Shown: positions 11,568 through 28,300 of the stretch, one piece after another | Layout of the letters: each line of letters starts with the position of its first letter | How positions within the stretch are numbered: the stretch's first letter is position 1 | Assembly (NCBI GenBank): GCA_964019135.1 | Contig: OZ025252.1 | Location: forward strand, 7,394,823-7,458,822 | DNA length: 64,000 nt | Origin: Arenicola marina | Taxonomy: Eukaryota > Annelida > Polychaeta > Arenicolidae | Direction of reading: 5' to 3' | The notes under the pieces: generated by a model | What the model was told of the DNA's origin: nothing | Databases searched by the model: none | Seen by the model: only the letters and a program-made list of their open reading frames with translations | Translations under genes and position numbers: made by a program

Positions 11568-14500
11568 ATGGATTACACAGAACGCCCATCGGACCCCAAG
11601 CAGCGTGAGGGCCTCTCGGCCTTCGTGAAGGGAGGACTGGGTCTGCTGATGTTTGGTCTGCTAGACCTACTGGTGTCCTTCTCGACTGCGTACTGGGCGA
11701 CGTGGACGGCCAGCCACCGGGAGGAACACGGCGGGTACGGCTTGTGGAAGATGTGGCATTGCGCTCCCAATAAACGCAACTCCGACCAGGACGCCGAGAT
11801 CCACCTTCCGGATCACGTGGACCGGAAGCGGATTGGCTGCGAAGTCAAAATGGCGGATTCTAGCTTCCCAGGTATGATATGCACCAAGTTGTCATTGTAA
11901 GGTATCATGCATGAAGTGATGACCCAATCAGAGGGGAGCGGGGCAAGGGGGAGTGTGGGGGGGAAGGGAGGTCATGTTCCCAGATCACGAGGAATAAATT
12001 TCTTTATTACCAAATCACGATGAATTAACACCCATTCCCGAGAAACGGAAATCACCCCCCCCCCCACCCCCACCCAATCAGGAAGACTTATCGCACTCAC
12101 TGATCTGCGGCCCATTGTGACACCAGATCCAGGATAACCCATGCTGCACTCAGCGACTGGGTATTTTCGAAAAGATGGTTGATGGTCATGCACCTCCCAA
12201 GGTCGAAATTTAACGAAGGTTTGAGCGCGAAAATGCATATATGTCATGGCTTTTCATGCGATATGGCTTTATATTAGCACAAATATCCTATCCTCTCGAA
12301 GCCTTTTGGTGAGGATAGGATTGGATAGGATAGGATAGGATAGAATCGGGCCCACGCGAATCAATGCCATATGCATATCATATGGTGCAAATATATGACG
12401 CGCTCTTTGATGACGCACCTACGTTTCTGGCATAATTTGCTTGGTGGTCACAGGTTTGATAGTGGCATTAAAATATTGACTTCTTTTATGACAAATAGAC
12501 CCATATAGAACGCCCTAGCGGGATAGGCTAGCCCGGAAAAAAGAATAAACCTAGCGAATCTGACGAAAAAACATTTTGTCATCAACAAGTACATAATAAT
12601 TGTTCTCTTCGCTCCCTGTTTAGCGTGGTATGTGGCGACGCAAGTGATGCAGACTCTGGCCCTGGGCTGCCTGGTGTCGTCCCTTGTCCTTCTCTTCCTC
12701 TACGTGTGTATGCCAAAATGGCGGTACAGGAAGGTGATGTCGGCGGTCGTCGGCCTGGCGTACTCGGCAGGTAAGGCCCCAGGAGGGGGTGGGGGGGGGG
12801 GGGGGGTCGGCCTGGCGTACCCGGCAGGTAAGGCCCGGGGAGGTGGGGGGGTCAGCTGGCGTAGTCGGCAGGTAAGGCCCCAGGAGGGGTGGAGGGGGGG
12901 TCGGTCTGGCGTACTCGGCAGGTAAGGCCCCAGGAGGAGTGGTGGGGGGCGGGTCGGTCTGGCGTACTCGGCAGGTAAGGCCCGGGGAGGGGGGGGGGGG
13001 GTCGGGCTGGCGTACTCGGCAGGGAAGGCGTACTCGGCAGGCAAGGCCCGGGGAGGAGGGGGGGGGGTTGGACTGGCGTACTCGGCAGGCAAAGCCCGGG
13101 GTGGGGGGGGGCGTACTCGGCAGGTCAGGCCCGGGGAGGAGGGGGGGGGGTCGGCCTGGCGTACTCGGCAGATAAGGCCCGGGGAGGAGTGGGGGGGGGG
13201 GGGTCGGACCGGCGTACTTGGCAGCTAAGGCCCCAGGAGGGGACGGTGGGGGAGGGTCGGACTGGCGTACTCGGCAGGCAAAGCCCGGGGTGGGGGGGGG
13301 GCGTACTCGGCAGGTCAGGCCCGGGGAGGAGGGGGGGGGTCGGCCTGGCGTACTCGGCAGATAAGGCCCGGGGAGGAGGGGGGGGGGGGTCGTACTGTCG
13401 TACTGGGCAGTAAGGCCCCGGGGAGGAGGGGGGGGGGATCGGACTGGCGTACTCGGCAGGTAAGGCTCGGGAGGAGGGAGGGCGGCCTGGTGTACTCGGC
13501 AGGTAAGGCCCAGGGAGGGGGGGGGGGGTCGGACTGGCGTACTCGGCAGGTAAGGCCCGGGGAGGAGGGAGGCCCGTACTCCGAATGCATGTCGATCCCT
13601 GTCCCTTTTATTTTAAAAATTCATATTGTTGGATCGAATGAATGCAATACATTACGTTATACGACAATTATTGTTGACAAAACATAACAATCTTGTGACA
13701 GAAATCTCGGGGGCTGTGACTGGGGGCCTTCGGACGCTATCGGGACATTTTGGGTTTTCCCAGTCAGGGATTCGAACTAGCCACCAATCTCTTCCCATGG
13801 CACCCACTGGGAGCGTTATGTTCAATATCGCACGTAAATTTTGTGCCCGGGTACACATGGTCTCATCAAGCGATCACCATACATTGTCACGTGTCTTGCC
13901 CTACTTCCTCAGTCATACACGCATGTGCTTGACCTGCCGGGGACTCCTTGTTCTGCTCTACATGGGCTGACAATGATCGCTTATCGTCTTCTCTCGTCGG
14001 CAACTTCTCGATACCTCAGCCATTGTTCGATTGAATGCTATATCATTGCGACTAATTGTGAGATACCACAGCTTTTACACTCATTGACAGCACCTTGTGG
14101 CCTGTTGTACTACGTGACAAAACTGTCGGCTTGAAGTGTTTAAAGTTGTCATAGGCGGTCTATGTTTATTCATAGCCTACTCGTATTTTAATCAATTAAG
14201 TTCAAGTTAAACCAAATAAATGAATAGTTTCGTTTTTACACTGGACGCTGTCGTTTCTCTAATTACCTCTCTAGTTTAATTAAAGTTTATCTAGTTAACT
14301 CACCAGTTTAATTAAAGTGTATCTAATGAACTCTCCAGTTTAATTAAAGTGTATCTAATGAACTCTCCAGTTTAATTAAAGTGTATCTAATAAACTTTGC
14401 AGTTTAATTATAGTGTATATAATTACCTCTCTATTTTAATTAAAGTGTATCTAATTAACTTTCCATTTTAATTAAAGTTTCTGTATTTAAATCTCTAGTT

Positions 14501-14821
14501 TGATTAAAGGAACCTCTTTGCCATCCAGGTTCCCTGATGGTGGTCTCGGTGTGCGTCTTCGCCTTCATGGTGACGGAGGAGATCGCCGAGCTGGACGTGA
14601 GCGAGTGGGCGTTGTCCTGGTCCTTCTCCCTCTCCTGCACGGCGTGCCTCCTGATACAGGTCGCCGCCTCCATCCTGGTCCCGGAGACCAAGCGGGGCGG
14701 CAGGGGCCCCCACGAGGGCCCCGTCAGCTCACACGACTCGTTGCTGCCCAGCGCCATGCCCGTAGAGGTCACCAGGAAAGTCACGGCGCCAAGTCTGCGC
14801 GACGTGCATGCGGTCACGTAA
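11568..14821 (+). CDS. Claudin-like / PMP22-superfamily four-pass membrane protein B
   Basis: Three coding exons in phase: 11568-11871, 12624-12770 and 14529-14821, 247 residues. Membrane segment 1 is about residues 19-40. It is followed by Trp43, GLW at 58-60, Cys65 and Cys91, matching the claudin first-loop pattern. Exon 2 supplies segment 2 (LALGCLVSSLVLLFLYVCM). Exon 3 supplies segments 3 and 4 and a hydrophilic cytoplasmic tail rich in Ser, Pro and basic residues. I chose the ATG at 11568 for its context (gccATGg); an in-frame ATG at 11487 would add 27 residues. Intron 2 begins with a G-rich array that repeats the exon 2 end plus donor, and ends with a 33-bp A/T-rich array. Junctional or tetraspan-type membrane function is inferred from family only. 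Confidence 0.82.
12749..13575 (+). repeat. G-rich minisatellite repeating the exon 2 end and 5' splice site of claudin-like gene B
   Basis: About 18 units, usually 40-55 bp, each made of the last 20 or so exon bases (GGCCTGGCGTACTCGGCAG), the donor GTAAGGCC and a variable G-run. The true donor is at 12771. The exact GTAAGG donor is kept in about eight units (the first five and last three). Inner units are changed to GCAAGG, GTCAGG, GATAAGG or similar. The long G-runs lie on the transcribed RNA sense strand and could form G-quadruplexes. Confidence 0.9.
14262..14510. repeat. A/T-rich 33-bp array near the 3' end of claudin B intron 2
   Basis: Roughly seven or eight degenerate units containing AGTTTAATTAAAGTGTATCT. 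The array stops just before the acceptor of the last coding exon (14529), so this intron has one tandem array at each end. Confidence 0.85.
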
Positions 14822-16358
14822 AAACCGCATTTTTATCAAGGCAGCGAGCAGACGCTCCCACAATTAATTATAATAACGAGGCAGATGTACAGCTTAACGT
14901 GTCAAACAAATCTCGATGTGTAATGAATGGTGTGATAAATGGCAAGTCCACAGGGAAAAGGAATGGCAGAAGTTCTAATACCCCTTAATATTATGGCTAC
15001 GAGAGGGCCACCCGCATGGTCTGGTGGTTAGCACGCTTGATATTGCCCAGTGAGCTCTGCCAGGCCAATCATCTGGCCGGAGTTCGCGGGCGAAACGGGG
15101 CGAAGAAAACATACTTGTATCACTACCTTTGAGAAGCACACCTCAACTATTGCAGTGGCGTGTATTGGCCACAATCACAATAGTACCTGAGCGTATTGTC
15201 CTAGTGTCCCGGTAACGGCGTATGTTGGGGCCGAAAACGTCCGACTGCCCAAAACGTCCTACATAACTAAGAACGAAGCTAACAGTTCCATTTGACGATG
15301 CAATCCTACACAATCTGCCGATATGATATGAATAGGCTCGTTTTGAAGGTTAGCTATGTGCGAATAACATTCAGTTTTCATAAGAAGCTGGGGAAAGGTG
15401 GGGGGGGGGGGGGGCGGACGTGTGAGCTTAACTATGGGAACGGTTCGTAACACGGCACGGAAAAAGCGTTAGCAGTACTTTATAGCCTTTATAGCTTTGG
15501 CCTCTTCGCTCTTCACACCCTCCGGACCTAGATCTACCTATTGAAACAATAGTTATGCGAGGTTGCAAGGGTATAAAACAAATCTTGGGATATATTTACT
15601 TTGATCCTCGTGTTGTGCTTGGACAAAAATCGTTATCTAACTGTGCATTATGTTATAGGTGTAAAAGTCATGATCCTGACCCGTTTTGGGCCGTCTGACG
15701 TTTTCGGTTCTCACAGGCGTATTGTATTAATAGACTGCACATATACACAGGCCCGGATAGATTAAAGGCTTTAACATTTTGGAATCGGCATATTTCAACA
15801 GCGAGTAGCTAAAGCTTACAACTGTAGTGTTTGAAATATTAGCCAGCTACGTCAGCGGCTTGTTCTATATCGTTCAAAGTTTTTCGCCAAACCTTAGTCT
15901 TTCATACATTTGCATGCTACATGTAGATATTTCGTATTTCTGACTTTACATGAAGGGCATTTTTTACAGGATTATTGCTGTTGCATCGAATTAAAATGAT
16001 TTTAGCTTATGGTGGAAATTTTTTAAAGAAATGTTTTGCCGCGACAACGATATTATTATGAACAGTAACGACCTAATCTCAGAAGAGTTTCATAAAAATA
16101 AGTTTGACCCGATGAATCATCGACTGTTCCCGGACCAACATGATGTCTTGTCAAATTGAGTCTTTAAATCATATTTCGAGAAAAACATTTCAGGTAACGT
16201 GGTGCCTCACTGACATGATACGAAAGTTTTCAGGAAGTGTTGGGGGACTTTTATAACTGTATGATGTACTCTAAAGAATATCGAAGGTCGTATTTTGGGT
16301 GTTTATTCGTTACATATTTCTTGTAGTTTACAGTTTTGAAAAAAAATAAACGGAGTTC
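14822..16358. other. Region between claudin-like gene B and ALKBH6
   Basis: The two genes converge here. The region should hold both 3' UTRs. Apart from the possible SINE at 15003 and a G-run near 15400, I see no gene. Confidence 0.4.
15003..15200 (+). mobile_element. Possible second tRNA-derived SINE family
   Basis: The head reads like a tRNA: GGTCTGGTGGTTAGCACGC resembles an A box and GGAGTTCGCGGGCGAAAC a degenerate B box. It does not match the main SINE family of this window. There is only one copy here and no target-site duplication that I can see, so the call is tentative. Confidence 0.3.
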
Positions 16359-16364
16359 TTTATT
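16359..16364 (-). promoter_or_regulatory. Candidate poly(A) signal of ALKBH6
   Basis: TTTATT on the plus strand, AATAAA on the minus strand, about 165 nt beyond the ALKBH6 stop codon. Position is the only support. Confidence 0.35.
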
Positions 16365-16528
16365 TTTCCATAAATGTGTTGCAAAGGTGTTCAGTAAGTA
16401 ATGTAAAGATACGATATATCTTAAAATATATAATATTTTAATATCCCGACAACATGCCAGATAACACATACGACAACATACAATGCTTCACAGTAACGAT
16501 CAAAAAGCAACAATTAAGTGAGATTTCA

Positions 16529-21195
<4,667 letters not shown>

Positions 21196-22716
21196 CGACC
21201 CTGGGTTGTGATTCGGTGCGCCGGGCTATGGTTCGGTGCGCTGGACTATGGCTCGGTGCGCTAGACCATGGCTCGGTGCGCTGGACTATGGCTCGGTGCG
21301 CTGGACTATGGCTCGGTGCGCTGGACTATGGCTCGGTGCGCTAGACTATGGCTCTGTGCGCTGGACTATGGCTCTGGGCGCCGGGCTATGGTTTGGTGCG
21401 CTGGAATATGGCTCGATGCGCTGGACTATGACTCTGTGCGCTGGACTATGGCTCTGTGCACTGATCTATGGCTCGGTGCGCTGGAATATGACTCGGTGCG
21501 CTGGACTATGGCTCGGTGCGCTGGACTATGGCTCGGTGCGCTGGACTATGACTCGGTGCGCTAGACTATGGCTTTGTGCGCTGGACTATGGCTCTGGGCG
21601 CCGGGCTATGGTTTGGCGCGCTGGAATATGGCTCGATGCGCTGGACTATGGCTCCGTGCGCTGGACTATGGCTCTGTGCACTGATCTATGGCTCGGTGCG
21701 CTGGAATATGACTCGGTGCGCTGGACTATGGCTCGGTGCGCTGGAATATGACTCGGTGCGCTGGACTATGGCTCCGTGCGCTGGATTATGGCTCTGTGCG
21801 CTGGATTATGGCTCTGTGCGCTGGATTATATCTCTGGGCGCCGGGCTTTGGTTCGGTGCGCTGGACTATGGCTCGATGCGCTGGAATATGGCTAGGTACG
21901 CTGGACTATGGCTTCGTGCGCTGGACTATGGCTCTGTGCGCTGGACTATGGCTCTGGGCGCCGGGCTATGGTTCGGTGCGCTGGAATATGACTCGGTGCG
22001 CTGGAATAAGGCTCGGTGCGGTGGACTATGGCTCCGTGCGCTAGACTTTGGGTCTGTGCACTGATCTATGGCTCTGTGCACTAAACTATGGCTCTGTGCG
22101 CTAGACAATGGCTCTTTGTGCTGGACTATGGCTTCATGCGCTGGACTATTGCTCTGGGCGCTAGACTATAATTCGGTGCGCTGGACTATGGTTTGGTGCG
22201 CTGGATTATGGCTCTGGGCGTCAGGATATGGTTCAGTGCGCTGGACTATGGCTCGGCACGCTGGAATACGGCTTGGTGTGCTGGACTATGGATCTGAGCA
22301 CTGGACTATGGCTCTGTGTGCTGGCCTATGGCTCTGTGCACTAGAATATGGCTCTGAGCACTGGACTATAGCTTTTGCGCTGAACTATGGCTCTGTGTGC
22401 TGGACAAAGGCACAGTGCCCTAGACTCTAATTCTGAACTATGGCTCTGGATTTAGTATGCTGGAATATGGTTTGGTATGCTGGAATATGGCTTGATGAAC
22501 AGGACTATGGTTCTGTATGCTGGAATATGGCTCTGTGCTCTGGATTATGGCTCAGTGCACTGGACTATAGCTCTGTGCGCTAGACTATGGCTCTGTGCGC
22601 TGAACTATGGCTCTGTGCACTGGACTATGGTTCTGTGTACTAGACTATAGCTCTGTGCGCCAGACTATGGCTCTGTGTGCGAGACTATGGTTTAGTGTGC
22701 TAGATTATGGCTCTGT
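21196..22716. repeat. 20-bp satellite-like array, about 75 units
   Basis: Tandem 20-bp units with consensus close to GGTGCGCTGGACTATGGCTC. The left part is homogeneous and the right part (after about 22,060) increasingly divergent. Blocks containing GGGCGCCGGGCTATGG recur at intervals, so there is higher-order structure. Because 20 is not a multiple of 3 the array stays open in several frames, but I do not regard it as coding. Confidence 0.95.
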
Positions 22717-23210
22717 GCTCAGAACTGAAATGTTAAATACATTTGTTGTTAAATCTCTATCAGCTTCACTTATCTTTCTATGACTAATTACCAAACAATT
22801 GATTACACCAGTAAACACCATTGACATGGCAAACAACTACACAATACTCAATCAGTCAATGACAATAACCTTAAGGTCACTCTGGTACCAACAGCAAGCA
22901 CGGAACAGCAACAGCAGACAGTCCATTCGCGGATCATCAAACCGGCCCAGTCACCCCACCCTAGCCCTGTTTGATGGCGTTAATGGTTATGGCAGACTGA
23001 TAGGCCGTCCTATTATGTTATGTTATGGACATAGAACAATATAAAATCCATAACAAGCCATCTGATAGGGCTACCCTCCACCCATGATAGAGGGGGGGGG
23101 GGGGGGGTGAGAACGACTCGGCCGTTAATTACGCCTTTCGGCCATTCTGCAGTGCCAGTGCCGTGGACAGTGCAGTGTGGCAGTGCACGGTTGGTACCAG
23201 GGACCCAATT

Positions 23211-23335
23211 TACATAAAATCCGTAAATTTAGATCCTTTTTCATGCATTTATTTAGGGAATCCCGTACCCTGGCAGGGTACGGGATTCCCTAAATAAATG
23301 CATGAAAAAGGATCTAACTTTACGGATTTTATGTA
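23211..23335. repeat. 125-bp near-perfect palindrome
   Basis: The left arm 23211-23272 and right arm 23274-23335 are reverse complements over 62 nt with one mismatch (a T/G site near 23229) and a single central base. The arms begin TACATAAAATCC and meet at CCCTG-G-CAGGG. Transcribed, it would give a 62-bp hairpin. It may be a foldback element; I see no clear target-site duplication. Confidence 0.95.
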
Positions 23336-24095
23336 TTAAACAATAACTTGTTTGCCGATTTGTGATCCTCCATCCTCAAAACTCAATTTATATGGCGTTA
23401 TCACTACAATAAACTCACATTTGTCAGTTTATATTTCGACAGAGACGTCAGATCCAACGCCATCATCGGGCTGATGTCACATGACTTTCACGACGACACA
23501 TTTTAAATACGATCGCATTGGCTCAAGCGTTGGCAGACGAAAATAATTGGGCCAATGAAATTACAGTTTACTGTTTGGACGTAATGACGTCACGCGGGGA
23601 AAGAGGGTATATCCTCATCTCACACGCTGTGGGAGAAAGGGTGAAATGATGCAGATCTTTGTAATCATTTGACAGATCGCCTTATTCGGGTGTCTTAACC
23701 ACACTTTGCTGGGATGCCTACTGTATCAAAGGTAAAAAAGTCGTAAATTAGGATGTACATGCTAAACTATGTAACTATTGTGTTAGAAAATGCACACAAG
23801 CTGTCAATATTTGCTCCTTTGTGAACAGACACAGAAGTTTGTCTCCTGCCACAAATGACATTTGTTTCGATGTCACGTGGGTTTCAAACACGTCTTTTTA
23901 ATAACACGAACACGTCTAGTCTGTTCGACATCCAGGATTAAAGTGGCCTGTTTTAATACATCAAAGTTACAACAATGACATGGAAGTTCAGAGGTCAGAT
24001 CAATTAGATCAATCCTCTAGCCACCTAGCGAGTCCTATAACGTTATGATACAGACGCATCACAACGTTACCATTAGGTACTAATTGTTACAACAT

Positions 24096-24720
24096 TTATC
24101 TGGGCACGGGTTGACCACTGGCTCTTCAGCGTATGACAAACCGCTTAAACAAGTGATCAGGGTGATACAGGAATCGCTTTTCTCCATATTTGACTGGCAG
24201 ACAAAACCTCTAACCCATGCTGGCTATACGGTTTACTTGGGTATGGGTAAACCACGAAACAGTGGTTAATGGCTGTATTGGTGGTATTGGTCGTGCGATG
24301 TTGTAAACTACATATGATTACATGTTATCCAATAAGGTATATCCATTAAGGAGGGGGAAACCCAAATATTTCAGAGCCGTAATGTCTTTCACCCACTGAA
24401 CCTATCTGCCGTCTTGTTTGTTGATAACTATCTGCAGTGGCTCTATCGTTTGGGTTTCCTCCTTCACCAATGGATATATATGTTATATAATTGGACAACA
24501 TGTAATACTTCATTGTTTAAACATTGCACTACCAATAGCGCCAAAATGGCCACCAACCACTCCATTTCGCATATTCTTATTTTGTTTCGCCAATTCTTGC
24601 TCAGTTTCGCGAAGCAGAGTCTGTTTCATGGTTTACCCATACCGGTTAACATCTATCTTTGGGGGTGAAGTTTGTGTCGGATTTGGTGGTCAATGTTTGT
24701 AGAGCCATGCCCAGATGAAG
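24096..24720. repeat. Long imperfect inverted repeat, arms about 300 bp
   Basis: Blocks on the left recur in reverse complement on the right: TATCTGGGCA (about 24097) with the site near 24710; GGTATGGGTAAACCACGAAAC (about 24241) with 24627-24647, one mismatch; TATCCATT with AGG and GAAACCCAAA (about 24340) with 24444-24475. The centre is near 24,395-24,410. Arms are clearly diverged between the blocks. It lies about 0.6 kb upstream of the first Dicer coding exon. Confidence 0.75.
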
Positions 24721-25320
24721 AGGGATTGAGATAGCTGGCTGTTATCATTAATCAGCTGAAATATGTCAGCTGGGGTGAGTAATGGGAGAGGGCGTTACAT
24801 AAGCTCAGCGACATCAGCTCCAATTGCGGGATTACATATAGTTAGGCATCTCAGGGTCTAATGAGCTTGCGGCCTGCCTGGGGTAGCGAAATAACCTAGT
24901 TCCCTTACACACTTCTTCAGTCAAATCATCTAATGGTTAAAATAGACCATAGTCAAAGTGGATCTATACAGGTTACACTGCTTACACTGGCTATAATCTC
25001 ACTACATGTCAGTGGCTACATCCAGGTACAAGCATATTGTTATGCCCACACTGCCACAGTGGAATGCCTAAAATCTTGAATGGCGATTTCAGCAATTGCA
25101 TGATGAGATTTAAAATGAATCACATAATACAGGGTTTTAAACATGTACAAGTTCTGTGCATGGTGAAAGGCTTATATGACTAAGAGTCATATGATAAAGG
25201 GACTGCATAAGGCAGGTACCACTGTATTGTCAATCACATGCCATATTTCAGTAGCTACTTTAATCTCTTTTTATCACTGGATGTTTTAAGTGTCTTATAC
25301 ATATTTCTTGTTTGGAACAG

Positions 25321-28300
25321 ATGGGTCCCCGTGGGCGGGGAGATCCTGTGCGGAGACTCCTGAGGTCGCTGAAACAGGACAATGTCCACACAAATATATT
25401 CACACCCAGGACATATCAGGTGAGATAAAGCTAACTATTCTACCTTACTGTTGTATATCACTGCGAACTTAACATTTACACTATAGTAAATTGTATTTTG
25501 AAAGGATACATGAGAATGGTTTGTGAAATATTAAAATTATGAATCATATAATAAGTATCATATATACTTTAAACTGCCTGACATTGCTGCCTTTAATGCT
25601 CAGGAACAATTGTTGGAAGTGGCCAAGCGACGCAACACCATTGTGTGTATGGGTGCGGGGACCAGCAAGACCTTCATTGAGGTTATGTTGATCAAGGAGC
25701 TGGCTCATCAGGTCCGACCTCCTCTATCAGAAGGCGGCAAACGTGCCATTTATCTTGTAAACTCAGGTAGGTGTTTGATAGATTAGTTCTTTAAAACGAT
25801 AAATGAAATCATCAGTGTGGCAGAAAAATTTTGATGCCACAAATGTCGAAGATTTGTTATATTTGTGTTTTTTTTTTATATACATGTATATTTATAGAAT
25901 ATTTGTTAGTCTTGTGGTCTCATCCAAAACCTTGCTTCACATTGCCCAAATCATTGCATTATAACTACCTTTGCCTTACTCTCTTAGCGTCGGTCGTGGA
26001 GGAGCAAGCCCATGTCATCCGGCTGCAGACTGACCTCCAAGTCGGCCACTACGCAGGCTCAAACGGCGAGGAACTGTGGTCCGGCGACCAGTGGCGGAGC
26101 GAGATTGACGAGCACCACGTGGTCGTCATGACGACGGAAATCCTGCGGCACTTGATTCAACGGGGGTTCCTGTCCCTCTCGCAGGCCAACTTGCTCATCT
26201 TGGACGAATGTCAGCGCGCCGTGGAACCCGCTCATCCTTACATGGACGTCATGCGTTGCTATAGTAACTGCCCCGCGGCGTCGCAGCCGCGGATCCTCGG
26301 TCTGGCGACGGCGGTGCTCAACGACAAGTGTAAATCCCCGGATGAGCTGGAGCGCAGCTTGGCCAACCTGGAGGAGGCTCTCAACAGCAGCGCCGAGATC
26401 GTCAGCGACATGATCATGATGGACATCTACGGCTCCCGACCCAAGGAGGTGACGGTGGAGTGCGCAGCCTACGTGGATCAGACCGGACTGGTGGAGGAGT
26501 TCGCCGGACTCATCCGCTCCACGGTGGACTTCATGGAGGATTACGGCAAGCGGGGAGATCCCAATCCGGATCGGGATTCAGACAGCGACGACGAGTCGGA
26601 TGAGACCGGCACGCTGTGCATCCTGCGAGATGACGTCACTTCCGTGCCGAAGATGGTGATGCTGGAGTGCGCGCACATCCTGCACACGCTGGGTCCGTGG
26701 TGCGCGGGCCGCGTGGCCCAGGCACTCGCCAAACAGGTGACGAAGCTGGCGGATCGCGAGACGGACGCCGTCGCCTCGCTGCTGCTGCGGCTCACCCTCA
26801 CGCAGCTGCTGTACATAGAGCGCGTCGTCGAGCGCATGTACGACACCCAGGTCCAGACCATGGAGGACTTCCTGCTCTACATGAGCCCCAAGGTGCTCAA
26901 CCTGATCGAGGTGCTGCATCAGTACAAACCCGACGACAACTTCGTCATCCTGGGTGGCGAGGATGACTTCATGGACGCCGGTTCCACTTCCGGGACCGAC
27001 TCCGACGGAGCCGATGACGTAGATGATGACGTCACCGATGACGACGATTCCATGGAGTTTTCGGGCGATGAGGACGACGACGACGGGGACGACCTTGACG
27101 ACGGCTCTGACCTTGACGGCAAGGACGCCGACGGCGACGCCGAGCTCCCCGAGGGGGACAAGAACGACAAAAAGAAGAAGAAGAAATCCCGGCCGCACGT
27201 GCATTACGTGGCCATCAAGCGGACGCAGCCGGCGGAGCAGGCGGAGAAGGAAGAGGAGACGCTGTGCGGGCTGGTCTTCGTGGAGCGCCGCCACACGGCT
27301 TTCGCCCTCAACCAGCTCATCATCGAGCTGTGTAACTGGGACCCGGACCTGTTCTTCGTGAAGAGCCACCACATCACGGGCCAGACGCTCGGCGAGGTGC
27401 TCTATAAGAAGCAGGAGGACATTCTCCGCAAGTTCCGACAGAGGGAGCTCAACCTGTTGGTGTCGACCAGCGTGCTGGAGGAAGGGGTCGACGTGCCCAA
27501 GTGTAACCTGGTCGCTCGGTTTGACCTTCCCGCCGACTACCGCTCCTACGTCCAGTCCAAGGTCAGCGTCCCTTACCGAGGGTTTGATAAACAATAATTG
27601 CAGGCTGTCCAGTGATCCTACTTTTCATACTTTTTCCTGCTTTTTTGTCTCCATCCTATTTTTCCTACTTTTTCTTCAAAATACCTACATTTTCCTACTT
27701 TTTCCTACTTTTTGGTATTTGCTTCACCAGGCGCAATTTCAAAATGTCGTGAATTGGTGTAAAAGTGTGCATATCGATTCTATTATTGCAAAAGTCAGAG
27801 GTATTTTGTTTTTGCGTCCTGATATATCTTTAAATCAACACTAGTGTCTGTCAAGTTCTAATAATGAAAATACAGGTACAGCTGAGCAGCATATAAGAAA
27901 TGTTCTGAAAAAGCATTTTCTCAGTAATATAACATTTTGTCTTTTGTTTATCCGGAATAATGTTGCTACATATGCTATTTGAGTCATACTCTTTGCTTCT
28001 ATTTACCTACTTTTGTCCTACTTTTTCTGTATTTCCATTCCTACTTTTGTCCTACTTTTTCATGAAGGTGTGCTGGACAGCCTGTAATTGCTGTACATTA
28101 CTGCACAATAATTCGTTTACAATTTATAACTTACGTTAGGTTGCATATTGCAGAATGGTTTAAAAAAACAATTTCCTTTTTAAATTTTATGTTACGTGTA
28201 ATTCAGATGACAGGGACAACTACGTCTGTAACAACTCTTGTTATTCGATCAAGTATCCGTACAACTGCAATTCGACAAAGCCAATGCATTTGTATATCCT

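Larger units (their letters stand above)
22717..25320. other. Region upstream of the Dicer coding sequence
   Basis: No recognised gene. It contains a G-run at 23091-23107, the palindrome and the long inverted repeat listed separately. It probably also holds the Dicer promoter and a non-coding first exon, because the first coding exon starts directly after an acceptor. Confidence 0.4.

Noticed and set aside
13715..13960. Minus-strand SINE suggested by GGGATTCGAACTAG
   Set aside because: Only the B-box-like motif is present; no A box, tail or second copy was found.
21236..22430. Repetitive frames encoding a WTMARCAGLWLGALDYGS-like pattern
   Set aside because: Direct reading of the 20-bp array, open in more than one frame with no start context or splice signals.
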